Made by a program: the position numbers and the translations under genes. 64,000 nt of DNA, taken from Armatimonadota bacterium. GTDB lineage: Bacteria; Armatimonadota; Zipacnadia; JAUWAU01. Below the pieces are notes generated by a model. That model saw only the letters and a list, made by a program, of their open reading frames with translations. It did no database searches and was not told the DNA's origin. Location: positions 124,001-188,000 of the forward strand of contig JAUWAU010000006.1 in NCBI GenBank assembly GCA_030601885.1. Reading direction: 5' to 3'. Shown one piece after another: positions 1 through 9,600 of this stretch (its first letter is position 1; the number at the start of each line of letters is the position of its first letter).

Positions 1-1
1 C

Positions 2-1114
2 GGGGAGGGTGGCTGGAGCAGTAAGGACATCGTCCTGCGCGACATCGCGGCTACGGACCGGGCCACCGGCAAGCCGGTCACTATGCCGGCCAGAGAGGCC
101 CTGCCGGAGTTCCTCGCAGCGCTGCAGGAGCACCTCGACGAGCGCGGGTGGCTAGAGCGCGCCGTCATCCACATCGCCGATGAGCCCTCGCAGCACAACA
201 TCGCCTCCTGGCGGCAGGCCTCGGCGTTCGTGCACAAGTGCGCTCCCCGGTTGAAGCGCATCGACGCAATCGAAGCGCCGGGCTTCGAGGGCATGCTGGA
301 GGTGTGGGTGCCGAAGCTGAACCTGCTGCGCAACTGGCACGACAGCTACCGGAAGGCGCAGGAGGCCGGTGCGGAGATGTGGTTCTACACGTGCCTGCAC
401 CCGACGGGGTACTACCCGAACCGCTTCACCGATTATCCCCTCATCAAGACGCGCATTTTGCACTGGCTCAATTGGCGCTACGCTCTATCCGGCTACCTGC
501 ACTGGGGCCTGTGCGCCTGGTCGGACGAGCCGTACGAAACGGCCTCCTCCGGCCGGCTGCCGCCGGGGGATGGGTGGATCATCTACCCCGGCAGGGACGG
601 CCCGGTGAGCTCCATTCGCTGGGAGATGGTGCGGGAGGGACTGGAGGACTACGAGTACCTGTGGCTGCTGGCTGAACGGAGGCGGCAGGTGAAGCAGCAG
701 CTCGGAGCGGGTGCAGAGGCTATCAATGCCGCCGCCCGCAGCGACGAGATCGCCCGCTCCATCGTGCGCGACTTCGTGGATTACGCCCGCGATCCCGAGG
801 CGCTTCGCGCGGCCCGGGAGCGCATTGCCGCCGAGATAGTGGCTCTGGAGCGGCGGCCGCTGCTGGTCGTGCAGACCGATCCTCCGGAGGATGTCGAGTT
901 AGTTCCGGCGCCGATAGTCGTTCGCGTCATCGGCGCCACCGAGCCGGGCGCGACGGTGACGGTGAACGGAGCACCGGTCGAGCTCGATGATGCCAGCGGC
1001 TTCGCGCTGCACCGATCCCTGTCCCCCGGCAGCCCGACGCTAACGGTCACCGCAGAGCTCAACGGCCAGCAGAAGACCCTCGCCCGGCGCTTTCGCGTGC
1101 GAGCGCTGGACTGA
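2..1114 (+). CDS. DUF4091 (GH123-like) protein, 3' part
   Basis: The reading frame is open from base 2, so the gene begins before the window; the first ATG at 83 is internal. The visible part has the DUF4091 signature seen in proteins related to GH123 glycosidases: a WFYTCLHPTGYYPNR-type segment, the SGYLHWGLCAWSDEP segment, and a closing region with DGWIIYPGRDG and REGLEDYEYLWLL. About 75 residues of a small beta-rich domain follow (GATEPGATVTVNGAPV), resembling bacterial Ig-like or PEGA modules found on secreted glycan-binding proteins. The product is probably extracellular and acts on amino-sugar or related glycans, but substrate cannot be inferred. The catalytic region lies mostly upstream of the window. 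Confidence 0.85.
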   Translation, partial: GEGGWSSKDIVLRDIAATDRATGKPVTMPAREALPEFLAALQEHLDERGWLERAVIHIADEPSQHNIASWRQASAFVHKCAPRLKRIDAIEAPGFEGMLEVWVPKLNLLRNWHDSYRKAQEAGAEMWFYTCLHPTGYYPNRFTDYPLIKTRILHWLNWRYALSGYLHWGLCAWSDEPYETASSGRLPPGDGWIIYPGRDGPVSSIRWEMVREGLEDYEYLWLLAERRRQVKQQLGAGAEAINAAARSDEIARSIVRDFVDYARDPEALRAARERIAAEIVALERRPLLVVQTDPPEDVELVPAPIVVRVIGATEPGATVTVNGAPVELDDASGFALHRSLSPGSPTLTVTAELNGQQKTLARRFRVRALD

Positions 1115-1157
1115 GGTGCACATATGGAGCTGTGTGGCCCGGGCTGCGAGCCTGTCA

Positions 1158-2810
1158 TCACGGGCCGGACGATCCCGTCACGTCTGCCTCCAGTCTCAGA
1201 CGGTGCTCCTTGACGGCTGCAGCGGCCTCACGATGCAGGTGTGCCTGTTCTGCCTCTCCCTTCTTCTGCATACGCTCGGCCGTCTGGCGGTACTTCTCCT
1301 CGGCGCGCTTGTAGGCTGCGATGGCCAGTCCCTTTTTGCCGATGATCTCGTGCGCCCGCCCAAGGCAATGCGGGATCCTGGGATCCATCGGCGCCTCCCG
1401 CTCGCGGGCCAGCAGTATGGGCGCCACGACGGCGAACACGGATGGGAACTGTCCGCTGCGCGCCTCGTATTCCCCGTTGACTCGTGTGTGGACAATGGGC
1501 CATGGGGCCGGCTTCCGCGGTGGCACGTCCATGCTGACGTGGCGGAAGGTGATGATCTCTGCCTCCCGGTCATCGTCCAGATCTGCAACCCACGGCATGA
1601 CTGCGGAGGGCAGCGCCAACGTCTTCACCATCTTGCCATTGGCAAGACGATACAGAAACACGTCGTAGCTCAGCCCCAAGAGGGCGAGCATCCCTCTGGG
1701 GCGGTAGGCGCGAATGACAACAGGCTCGGCGGGCCGGCCGTCTTTATGGACAACCATGCCAACGTAAGTATTGGGCCCATCCCACCGGCTCCAAACGTGT
1801 GGCAGCTCTTGCGCGTCGAATGTGGCCGTAGTGTGTGTCCTCGTAAGACGTTCTCCCTGCTGCACGAAGACGGCGAGCTTCGGGGCCATGCTGAGAACGG
1901 AGCGGCTCTCGTGCAGCCAACTGATCACGCCAAGGTAATGCGTGGCGCCGCCCCGTCGCCAAGTGGGGTGGCTCAGGATGCGACCAACCTGGTAGCCACT
2001 TGGGAGGAGGCGCTCCATTCGTCCCGCAAGCGACACGAGGCCCTGCGCCCGTTTTCGTCCGATCTGGGCCACTGCGCTCTTCGGCGCAAGCTCGAGGGCC
2101 CGGCCGTAGAACTCCGCCGCCTCTGCGTAGTCCCCGCATAACTCCCGCAGCCGCGCGCGTCCGATCCATGCTTCGGGCAGCGGTTGGGCCAACACCGAGA
2201 GTGAATACGAGCAGTCCGCCTCACTGCACGCGTACGGCATCCACCGCCACGCATCCTCGTTGACCTCCCCGCCCTCCCGCGACTCGCCCACCTGGCAGGG
2301 CCAGTGGATGCGCCACTTCCACGTCGGGCCGAACAGACGGCCGCCGTCGCGGAACCAGACCCACGGCGCGGTCGGCATTCGACAACCGACGGGGCACCGC
2401 CGCTGCAGCTCCGCCACGGCCCAGTCGCCCTGCCGGCAATTCACCCACGCGAATGCTTCCTCCGTTCGCGGATGTTCCATGAACTCGAGCGCGTGGGCTG
2501 CCGGGAAGTCCCCGCGCTTGGAGGCCTCCATCAGCGGGCCACAGGCCGCAGCATGGCCGATGTTGGCCAGCGTCAGTGCGGCCCGAGCACGGACCTGCTG
2601 CTCTTCGTGCTCCAGCAGCGCACACACGGGCCGCACGGCGGAACGTCCCACGCGCTGCAGCCGTTTACGGGCCTCTTCGGCCTCCTCGCGATCATCCGAC
2701 TGCAGCAGCTCCACCTGGGCGGCAATGAACCCCCGCCTGCGCTCGCGCAGGACCAGCAGCAGCGCAACTGCTAATGCGACCAGCGCCAAGAAGACGACGA
2801 CGCGCCTCAT
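1158..2810 (-). CDS. Membrane-anchored HEAT/TPR protein, paralog 1
   Basis: A 550-residue protein of unknown function. The start at 2810 is chosen because the next residues form a clear N-terminal membrane anchor (about 3-22), followed by RERRR. The order is then a HEAT-like segment (about 40-100, with ALTLANIGHAAACGPLMEA), a TPR-like segment (about 214-262), a beta-rich region containing an acidic FG-GAP-like motif DLDDDREAEII (410-420), and a helical tail (about 480-545) with LGRAHEIIGKKGLAIAAY. The anchor suggests that the bulk lies outside the membrane. It starts 5 bases after the stop of its upstream paralog (2816-4429), with the same domain order, so the pair is a tandem duplication and probably one transcript. 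Confidence 0.85.
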   Translation of the reverse strand: MRRVVVFLALVALAVALLLVLRERRRGFIAAQVELLQSDDREEAEEARKRLQRVGRSAVRPVCALLEHEEQQVRARAALTLANIGHAAACGPLMEASKRGDFPAAHALEFMEHPRTEEAFAWVNCRQGDWAVAELQRRCPVGCRMPTAPWVWFRDGGRLFGPTWKWRIHWPCQVGESREGGEVNEDAWRWMPYACSEADCSYSLSVLAQPLPEAWIGRARLRELCGDYAEAAEFYGRALELAPKSAVAQIGRKRAQGLVSLAGRMERLLPSGYQVGRILSHPTWRRGGATHYLGVISWLHESRSVLSMAPKLAVFVQQGERLTRTHTTATFDAQELPHVWSRWDGPNTYVGMVVHKDGRPAEPVVIRAYRPRGMLALLGLSYDVFLYRLANGKMVKTLALPSAVMPWVADLDDDREAEIITFRHVSMDVPPRKPAPWPIVHTRVNGEYEARSGQFPSVFAVVAPILLAREREAPMDPRIPHCLGRAHEIIGKKGLAIAAYKRAEEKYRQTAERMQKKGEAEQAHLHREAAAAVKEHRLRLEADVTGSSGP

Positions 2811-2815
2811 CGCCC

Positions 2816-4429
2816 TCAGCTCCCTCCACTCGGCTCCAGCCGCAGGCGGCGGTCTTTGACCGCGAGAGCGGCCCTGCGGTGCAATCGTGCCTGCTCCGAC
2901 TCGCCCTTCTTCGCCATCCGGTCGGCCATCTCGAGGTGTTTCTTCTCGGCACGCTGGTAGGCTGCGATGGCCAAATCCTTCTTCGCGAGCACCTCGTACG
3001 CTTGACCCAGGCCATCGGACAGCGAGGAGTCGAGCGGATATTCCCGCTCCCTCTCCACCAACACCGCTGCGACGTCCTCGAACAGGGACGGAAACTGCTC
3101 GGTGCGGATTTCGTACCGGCCATTGACCAGGGAACGGACCGTGGGCCAGGGCATGCCTGTCGTGGATGCCCTCGGATAGGTGAGCCAGCGCCAGGTGACG
3201 ATCTCCGCATCGCCATCCTCGTCCAGGTCGCCCACCCACGGGACGGTCGCCGAGTCCACCTGGAGCATTGGCATCAGCAGCTCGCCTTCGAGGCGGTGGA
3301 GCGTCACATCATATGAGAACGTGAATACCGCCCTCACGGTCGATGGCCCTACGGCTCGGACCACCGCGATGGCGGCCGCCTCTCCGGGCTCCAGACGAAC
3401 AATGCCTACGTGTGCAGTGGCCGAGCCCGTTGACGGCAGATCCGTCGTCGCGAAGACGGGGACGCTGCCGGTCGGCACAATGGTCGCGTTCTCCGCTGAT
3501 CGCCTCTCGCATCGGAAAGCCACCAGCTTACGCGCCGCCGAGTCGCGGGGCCGACCCAACTGAGACCACCTCACCACACCAACGCAATGCTCCACGTCGC
3601 CGCGGCGCCAGGTCGGGTGGAGCAGAACCGGCCACACGCTCACGCCGCCCAACAGCTCTTCCATCTTTCCCCTCAGCATGGCCAGCCGCTCCGCGCGCGC
3701 CTTCCCTCTCTTCGCCGCCCGGCTCTCCGGTGCTCTCTCCAGCGCTCTGCCGTAGTCATCGGCGGCGTCGGCGTACTCGCCGGGTAGCTCCTGCAGCCGC
3801 GCACGTCCAATGTACGCCCCAACTGGCCGGGGTCTCGAGCCCAACAGCGCCTGATCGTACAACGCCTTAGGGTCCGTCGGCCTGGGCTGTGCCCCGTACA
3901 TGAGGAGGGTCTCAGGCCAATGGACGACCCGGTGTGATGCCGGGCGGAACTGTGCCTGTGGCTTCGACCAGTCGATCCACGGCGCTGTCGGGGGCCGATC
4001 ACCGAGGGGGGGGCGCAGCTCCAGCTCCTCGAGGGCCCGGTCGGCCAAGCGGTAGTAGGCCCAGGCGCGCGCCTCCCATCCCCGGCGGTGCCTCATGAAG
4101 ATGAGAGCATCAGCCGCCGGGAAGTCGCCGCGCTTGGCCGCTTCCATGAGCGGGTCGGCGGCGCGCGCGTGACCGATGTTCGCCAACGTCAGCGCCGCCC
4201 GGGCGCGGATTTCCTCGTCCTCGTGGTCGAGCAGTGCGCACACCTGTCGCACCGCGGCCCTCCCGACCTTCTGCAGCGTCTTGCGCGCCTCTGTCGCCTC
4301 CTGGCCGTCGCGGGATTGCAGAAGCTGCACCTGCACGGCGATGAACGTCCGCTTGCGCTGCCGCAGGACGAGCAGGAGCACAATCGCAAGCGCAACGACC
4401 GCGAGATACACAACCATGCGCCTGGTCAC
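2816..4429 (-). CDS. Membrane-anchored HEAT/TPR protein, paralog 2
   Basis: A paralog of the gene just downstream, sharing its N-terminal anchor, the HEAT-like segment LANIGHARAADPLMEAAKRG, a TPR (GEYADAADDYGRALERAPES), the acidic motif DLDEDGDAEIV and the tail LGQAYEVLAKKDLAIAAY. The start is set at the GTG at 4429, since a GGGAGG lies about 7 bases upstream of it; another in-frame GTG at 4435 sits too close to that ribosome-binding site. The result is 537 residues. The calcium-binding-like DxDxDG loop is better preserved here than in the paralog (DLDEDGD versus DLDDDRE). The pair probably forms an operon with the HEAT-repeat protein ending at 4454. Function unknown. Confidence 0.85.
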   Translation of the reverse strand: MTRRMVVYLAVVALAIVLLLVLRQRKRTFIAVQVQLLQSRDGQEATEARKTLQKVGRAAVRQVCALLDHEDEEIRARAALTLANIGHARAADPLMEAAKRGDFPAADALIFMRHRRGWEARAWAYYRLADRALEELELRPPLGDRPPTAPWIDWSKPQAQFRPASHRVVHWPETLLMYGAQPRPTDPKALYDQALLGSRPRPVGAYIGRARLQELPGEYADAADDYGRALERAPESRAAKRGKARAERLAMLRGKMEELLGGVSVWPVLLHPTWRRGDVEHCVGVVRWSQLGRPRDSAARKLVAFRCERRSAENATIVPTGSVPVFATTDLPSTGSATAHVGIVRLEPGEAAAIAVVRAVGPSTVRAVFTFSYDVTLHRLEGELLMPMLQVDSATVPWVGDLDEDGDAEIVTWRWLTYPRASTTGMPWPTVRSLVNGRYEIRTEQFPSLFEDVAAVLVEREREYPLDSSLSDGLGQAYEVLAKKDLAIAAYQRAEKKHLEMADRMAKKGESEQARLHRRAALAVKDRRLRLEPSGGS

Positions 4430-4453
4430 CGTCACGCCTCCCGAGCCGGCCGG

Positions 4454-6391
4454 CTAATCGTGGTCAGGGATCGCATCGCTGCCCTGAGCTGGCGCATCGG
4501 CCCACCACGATGGCTTGCTCTTGTTCTCGTTGTACTCCCTCAAGAGGGCCCGAGCCCGCGGCGTGCCGATCCGCGTGAGGGCTTCAGCGGCGGAACTGTG
4601 AAGCAAACGGTCCCTGAGGGCCTCCGCAAGCGGCTTCACGGCCCGCCGATGGCCCGTTCGCCCGAGCGCTGCAACGGCCGCCTCCCGGACCGGCAGAGCG
4701 CCGTCCGAGAGCGCCTCAACCAAGGCTGGCACGGCCCTGTCGTCCTCGGTCTCGCCTAGCCCGACGGCCGCCGCCTCACGGACGTACCGGTTCGCATCTG
4801 CCAGCTTCTCAATCAGGATGAGCACGGACTGCTCACGGGCGATGCTTGCGAGAGCGCGGGCAGCCTGGACGCGGCGGTCGCCGTACTGCAAATGAACTAC
4901 GATGCCCTCGATGTCGCCGTCACGCTGAAGATCGTCCACTGGCCGTTCCAGCCTCTCTCGGTTCTTCTCCCACACACGATGCGCCGCCTGGGCTTCGGGG
5001 GTGTCGAGCTTCCCGAGGCTTTCCAGCGCACGCACCGCATCCCCATGCATTTCGGGGTTCTTCAGCGCCTCTATGAGAGCTTCGACGGCTCCTGGATCAT
5101 CAATTGTCTGCAGCGCGTCCACAGCGCGCGCTCGTACAATCCACTCCTCGTCTGTCAGCAAGTCGGCCAGGGCAGGAATAACCCGGGGGTCATCGATGTT
5201 GGCCACTGCCCGTGCGGCCTCTCCGCCCAGATATGCACTTCTCTTGACAGCCTCAAGCAATGCCGGCACCGCCCGCGCATCGCCGATTTGGCCCAGCGCT
5301 CCGACAGCCGCTGAGCCGACTTGACTCCGCTCGTCGTCAAGCAGTTCCACCAGCACGGGCACTGCTCGGGGGTCGCCGATTGTCCCCATTGTCTGCACAG
5401 CCGCCCGGGCCAGGTCGGCATCATCTTCGGTCTTCAGCACCCGGATCAAGAGCGGCACGGCTCGCCCATCACGGATCTTCCCGAGGGCCTGCATGGCCGC
5501 CGTGCGAAAGCCCTTCGGGTTCTCCGCCTCATTCAGCAGTGCCGGGACCGCTCGCCGGTCGCCGAGCGCTCCCAGGGTGCGTATGGCCTTCTCCTCGAAG
5601 CCACGCCTGCGCTTCAGTACCTCCAGCAGTATGGGGAGCGTCCGCTCATCGCCCTGCGCTCCCAATACAATCGCCGCCCTGTACCGCACATGCCAATCCT
5701 CGTGCTCGAGGGCGGCCCTGGGGGCCATCTCCACATACACATCGCGGGCGTGAGATCGTAGCTTGCTTCGGCGGACGCTCGCCACTTTGTACAGCATCGC
5801 CTCAACGTCCCCAGCTTCGCGGAGCTGCCGGATACTATGAACATGCGCCCGTATTGTCTCGGTTTTCAGCGCCAGATGAGCCACACCTGCGATGACAAAG
5901 GCAGCGACGGCGCCCATCAGGAGTCGTTTCTGCCACGCGTGGCGGAACCGGTGGTAGGCCCGGCCCAACTGCGCGCCGACGAAGGTCCCCAGAAGAGCTG
6001 TCACACTGAGCAGCGCCACGAAGGCGAAGTCCTCGAGTCGCTCATAACACCATTGGGGCGCAAGCAGCATCAGTGACGGGCCTACTGCCGTAGCGAGCAA
6101 CGCGCCCAGCAGGCCGCCAACTTGCTGCGGTCTCGGGCCCATGCAGGAGCCGACTATGGCGAAGGCGACACCGGCGCCGGCGGCGGCCCCAAAAGCACCG
6201 CCGAAGATCATAAGACCGTGCAAAGGCAGCGGCTCGGTGCCAACAGCAAATCTGTCGAGCACGCGGAGCACGCAGATCGCCCCCGGCACGCCGCCGACAA
6301 CAGCAGCCACGAAGAATGGCCAACGCGGCTGCTGCCTGGCGCAGTAGACGATAACCACGGCAACGACGGCCAGTAACAGCACCCATTCCAT
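4454..6391 (-). CDS. Six-TM protein with long HEAT-repeat domain
   Basis: A 645-residue protein. About six hydrophobic segments fill the first 190 residues (from MEWVLLLAVVAVVIVYCARQ to MGAVAAFVIAGVAHLALK). The rest is a run of PBS-lyase/HEAT repeats of about 30 residues, such as GALGDRRAVPALLNEA and GTIGDPRAVPVLVELLDDE, broken by a non-repeat stretch around DTPEAQAAHRVWEKNRERLE. HEAT arrays are protein-interaction surfaces, so a membrane scaffold or sensor is a fair inference. The start at 6391 has GAGGTGA 8 bases upstream. The gene is upstream of, and on the same strand as, the two HEAT/TPR paralogs, with about 24 bases between. Open frame upstream of 6391 runs into a decayed paralog copy and is not part of this gene. 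Confidence 0.88.
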   Translation of the reverse strand: MEWVLLLAVVAVVIVYCARQQPRWPFFVAAVVGGVPGAICVLRVLDRFAVGTEPLPLHGLMIFGGAFGAAAGAGVAFAIVGSCMGPRPQQVGGLLGALLATAVGPSLMLLAPQWCYERLEDFAFVALLSVTALLGTFVGAQLGRAYHRFRHAWQKRLLMGAVAAFVIAGVAHLALKTETIRAHVHSIRQLREAGDVEAMLYKVASVRRSKLRSHARDVYVEMAPRAALEHEDWHVRYRAAIVLGAQGDERTLPILLEVLKRRRGFEEKAIRTLGALGDRRAVPALLNEAENPKGFRTAAMQALGKIRDGRAVPLLIRVLKTEDDADLARAAVQTMGTIGDPRAVPVLVELLDDERSQVGSAAVGALGQIGDARAVPALLEAVKRSAYLGGEAARAVANIDDPRVIPALADLLTDEEWIVRARAVDALQTIDDPGAVEALIEALKNPEMHGDAVRALESLGKLDTPEAQAAHRVWEKNRERLERPVDDLQRDGDIEGIVVHLQYGDRRVQAARALASIAREQSVLILIEKLADANRYVREAAAVGLGETEDDRAVPALVEALSDGALPVREAAVAALGRTGHRRAVKPLAEALRDRLLHSSAAEALTRIGTPRARALLREYNENKSKPSWWADAPAQGSDAIPDHD

Positions 6392-6398
6392 CGGCGCA

Positions 6399-6553
6399 TC
6401 ACCTCGTGTGACGAGACAACCGGTGACACGTGTAAGCTGCGATGGCGAGCGCTTTCTTTCCCACGATCTCGTACGCTCGACCCAGATGGTCCGAGATCGT
6501 GGGGCCCTCGCGCCAGCAGCCAGACCGCTGCCCTCTTCTAAGACCTTCGGCAG
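6399..6553 (-). pseudogene. Decayed tail of a third HEAT/TPR paralog
   Basis: On the minus strand, bases 6497-6432 encode ISDHLGRAYEIVGKKALAIAAY, which aligns residue by residue with the C-terminal tails of the two complete paralogs (LGRAHEIIGKKGLAIAAY and LGQAYEVLAKKDLAIAAY). After this the match stops and the frame ends at 6399, within the ribosome-binding site of the HEAT gene. Weaker similarity to the preceding segment of the family continues in another frame to about 6553, so a frameshift is likely. It is too short to function. It suggests the locus once held a third copy lost by recombination. Confidence 0.6.
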
Positions 6554-6636
6554 GCATGAGCTCAAACCTGCGGTGCTGGTGTGCGACAGGTGGTGCCAAG
6601 GTTGGGGAGGAACCAGTGCCCGCGAGGTACGGCATC

Positions 6637-9600
6637 ATGTACCCGTTCGCCAACAGAAGGCTTCTGTGCGTGCTGTGGGTGCTGCTGCTTCACGTTGCGT
6701 CGGAGGCAGCGCCGGAGCCCGTGGCGCCGGTGTATGACGCGCGCGACTGCATCAGCTTGCACGGGGAATGGCAGTTCTCGCTCGAGGGCCCGGAGACGGA
6801 CGGCTTTGCGGGCCCCGCGTTCGACGACTCGGAGTGGGCGGCGCTCCCCGTGCCGGCGAACTGGGAGCCGCATGGATTTGGGGAATTCTCCTATCGGCGA
6901 GGCTCGGAGGAAGTGGGACTGTACCGCCGGTGGATCAAGATACCGCCCACATGGGCCGGCAAGCGCATCTGCGCCTATTTCGAGGGCGTCTACGCGAGTG
7001 CGGAGCTGTGGGTGAACGGGGAGCGCGTCGGCTACCACGAGGGCGGCTACACCAGCTTTGGCTTCGAGATCGACCGCTTCGTCCGGCCCGGGCGGCGCAA
7101 TCTACTGTGCCTCCGAGTGGCCAAGCAGCACGCAACGGTCTTCATGGACGAGGGTGATTACTGGGCCTTTGGGGGCATCTTTCGCCCGGCCTACCTCTTC
7201 GCAACGCCGCGCACATACATCGCCGACCACACGGTGATAACTCGCCTGCGTAGGGGCGACCCGCCGGGTCGCCCCTACCGGGGCACCCTCGAGACCCGCG
7301 TGGGGCTTCGGAACGATGGAGACGCCGCTGTCCGCTGTCGTGTCGTCGGGATGCTCATCGACGCAGAAGGGCGACGCGCCCACTTGGGAGAGTTCGAAGG
7401 GGCCGTGCGCCTGGGACCGGGCGGCGAGGGCGAACTCACGGTCAACGCGAGCGTCCGTGACGTCCACCCCTGGACGGCGGAGACGCCGTACCTGTACACG
7501 CTGCGGCTCGCCCTCGAAGCCGATGGCAAACGTCTGCAGACGGTTGCGACGCGCGTCGGATTCCGTGAAGTAAAGGTCATCGACGGACGGCTGTGTGTCA
7601 ACGGCGTACCGGTCACGCTGCGGGGCATCACCACCCTGGACATCCACCCGGAGCTGTGCCACGCAACGACCCCAGAGGTGTGGGAGCGGGACATTCGGCT
7701 CATGAAGCAGGCGAATGCCAATTGCATCCGGCGGGGCTGGATCGGTACGCCGGTGGGGTTTCTCGACCTGTGCGACGAGTTGGGCATGTACGTCATTGAC
7801 GAGGCGCCGTTCAGCAACATCGGGGACAAGATGCGCGAGCCGTCGCTGTATGGCGCCTTCCTACAGCGCACCCAAGAGATGCTCACGCGCGACAAGAACC
7901 ATCCGAGCGTGATCGTCTGGAGCCTCGGGAACGAGAACCCGTATTCAGCGAACCACCGCCGTCTCATCCAGCACTGCCGCACGCACGACCCGACGCGGCC
8001 GGTGGTGATCACCTCGCAGGGGACGGCTCCGGCGGCGGACACATCGCTTCTCTCGTGGCACTACCCCGGCTACCGCATCCTGGAGCGGCTTCAGGAGGCT
8101 TTCATACAGTATCCCGAACACGCCGTGCTTCTCACCGAGTACGGCCATTGTCTGTTTGGGGGTGGGGGTGGACTGGAGGACACGTGGCCCGTTCTTGAGG
8201 GGTCGCGGAACTGCGCCGGCGGGACGCGCTTTGACTGGTGCGACCAGGGAGTGCTGCGCCCGACTCCTGTATCTCCCCCGGCATGCGGGGGGATTAACGG
8301 GGGCAGCGGCCTGGTGATGGACTCGGCGGGCAATGCCGGGACGGACGGCATGACAGGCCCATATCGCGAGCTGCAACCAGAGTACTTCCAGACGAAGAAG
8401 ATGTACTCCCCGGTGGCCGTGTCGCCGGCCCAGGCCACGGTCGGCCCGGGGCGGCAGTCGCTGAAGCTGGCGATCGAGAACAGGTACGATTTCACCAATC
8501 TGAGTGTGCTCCGGGCACATTGGCAACTCATGCAGGACGAGCAGCCGATCCAGTGCGGCCGGTTGGCGCTCGATGTGCCGCCGAACGGCAAGCGGACCTA
8601 CAGCCTGTCGCTGGCCCTCCCAGGCAAGCTCTACGCCCACAGGCAGTACCGCCTGGACCTCTCCTTCAGGAACCGCCAGGGGCACGAGGTGGACTTTCAT
8701 CAAGTAGTCCTGCACCCGAAGGCGGATTCGCTGGTCCGCCCCCGACTTCCTCATGGGCAGGCGGGCACCGTCAGGGCGCGGCGCAGCGGAGACGAGATGG
8801 TGCTGACCTGCGCCGGCAGGCGCGGGAGCGTCGTGGCCCGATTCGACGCCAGCTCGGGTCTGCTGCGCGCGCTCGAACTCGACGGCCAGCCGATCCTGAA
8901 AGCAGTTGGCATAAGCACCGGTCGTCCGCTTCTCGAGCACGAGAAGCGGCACGTCTCGCCCACGGTGCTGACGCGCTTTCCGGCGGGCTTCCGCCTCGAG
9001 GCCGGCAAGCCCCGCTTGCTCGTCGAGCCGGACGGCGTCGGTCTGCTGTCGCAATGCGTATACACTGAAACGAGGGCGGCATTGCGGCGGCCGAAGATTG
9101 CCGTGGGACTGTACCACGCGCTGCACAGCACCGGCGTGCTGGAGGTCCGATACGCTATTACGCCCGTTGTCGATGACGTCGAGTTGACGAACGAGATGGG
9201 GCTGCGCCTTGGGTTGACCGACAGACTCGACGGTGTCCGGTACAAAGGCTGGGGACCGTGGCCGTCATATCCGGATCGCTGGGCCGGGACGCGCCTGGGC
9301 GTCTTCAGGACAGCGCCCGGCGAGGAGTACTGGAGCGAGAACAGGTCACACGTCCAATGGGCGTTCGCGAAGTCGCGTGCCAGCATGCTGGGTATCTTTG
9401 GGCGCGATCTGAACATGCGGTGCGAGCAGACCGAAGAGGGCCCTGCTCTCATCGTTGCCGGCTTCGTCTCCGGCATCGGCGACAAGTTCCACGGCCCTCT
9501 GCCTCGGTACAGGCTGAACGTACGCGGTGCGCCGACATACGGCGGGGCAGTGTACTTGTGTCCGGGTACTCCCGACGGCCTGACGCTGCAAACGCTGCGG

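Noticed and set aside
1116..2141. Plus-strand frame opposite the first HEAT/TPR paralog
   Set aside because: No recognisable motif; the minus strand has the conserved domain order shared with its neighbour.
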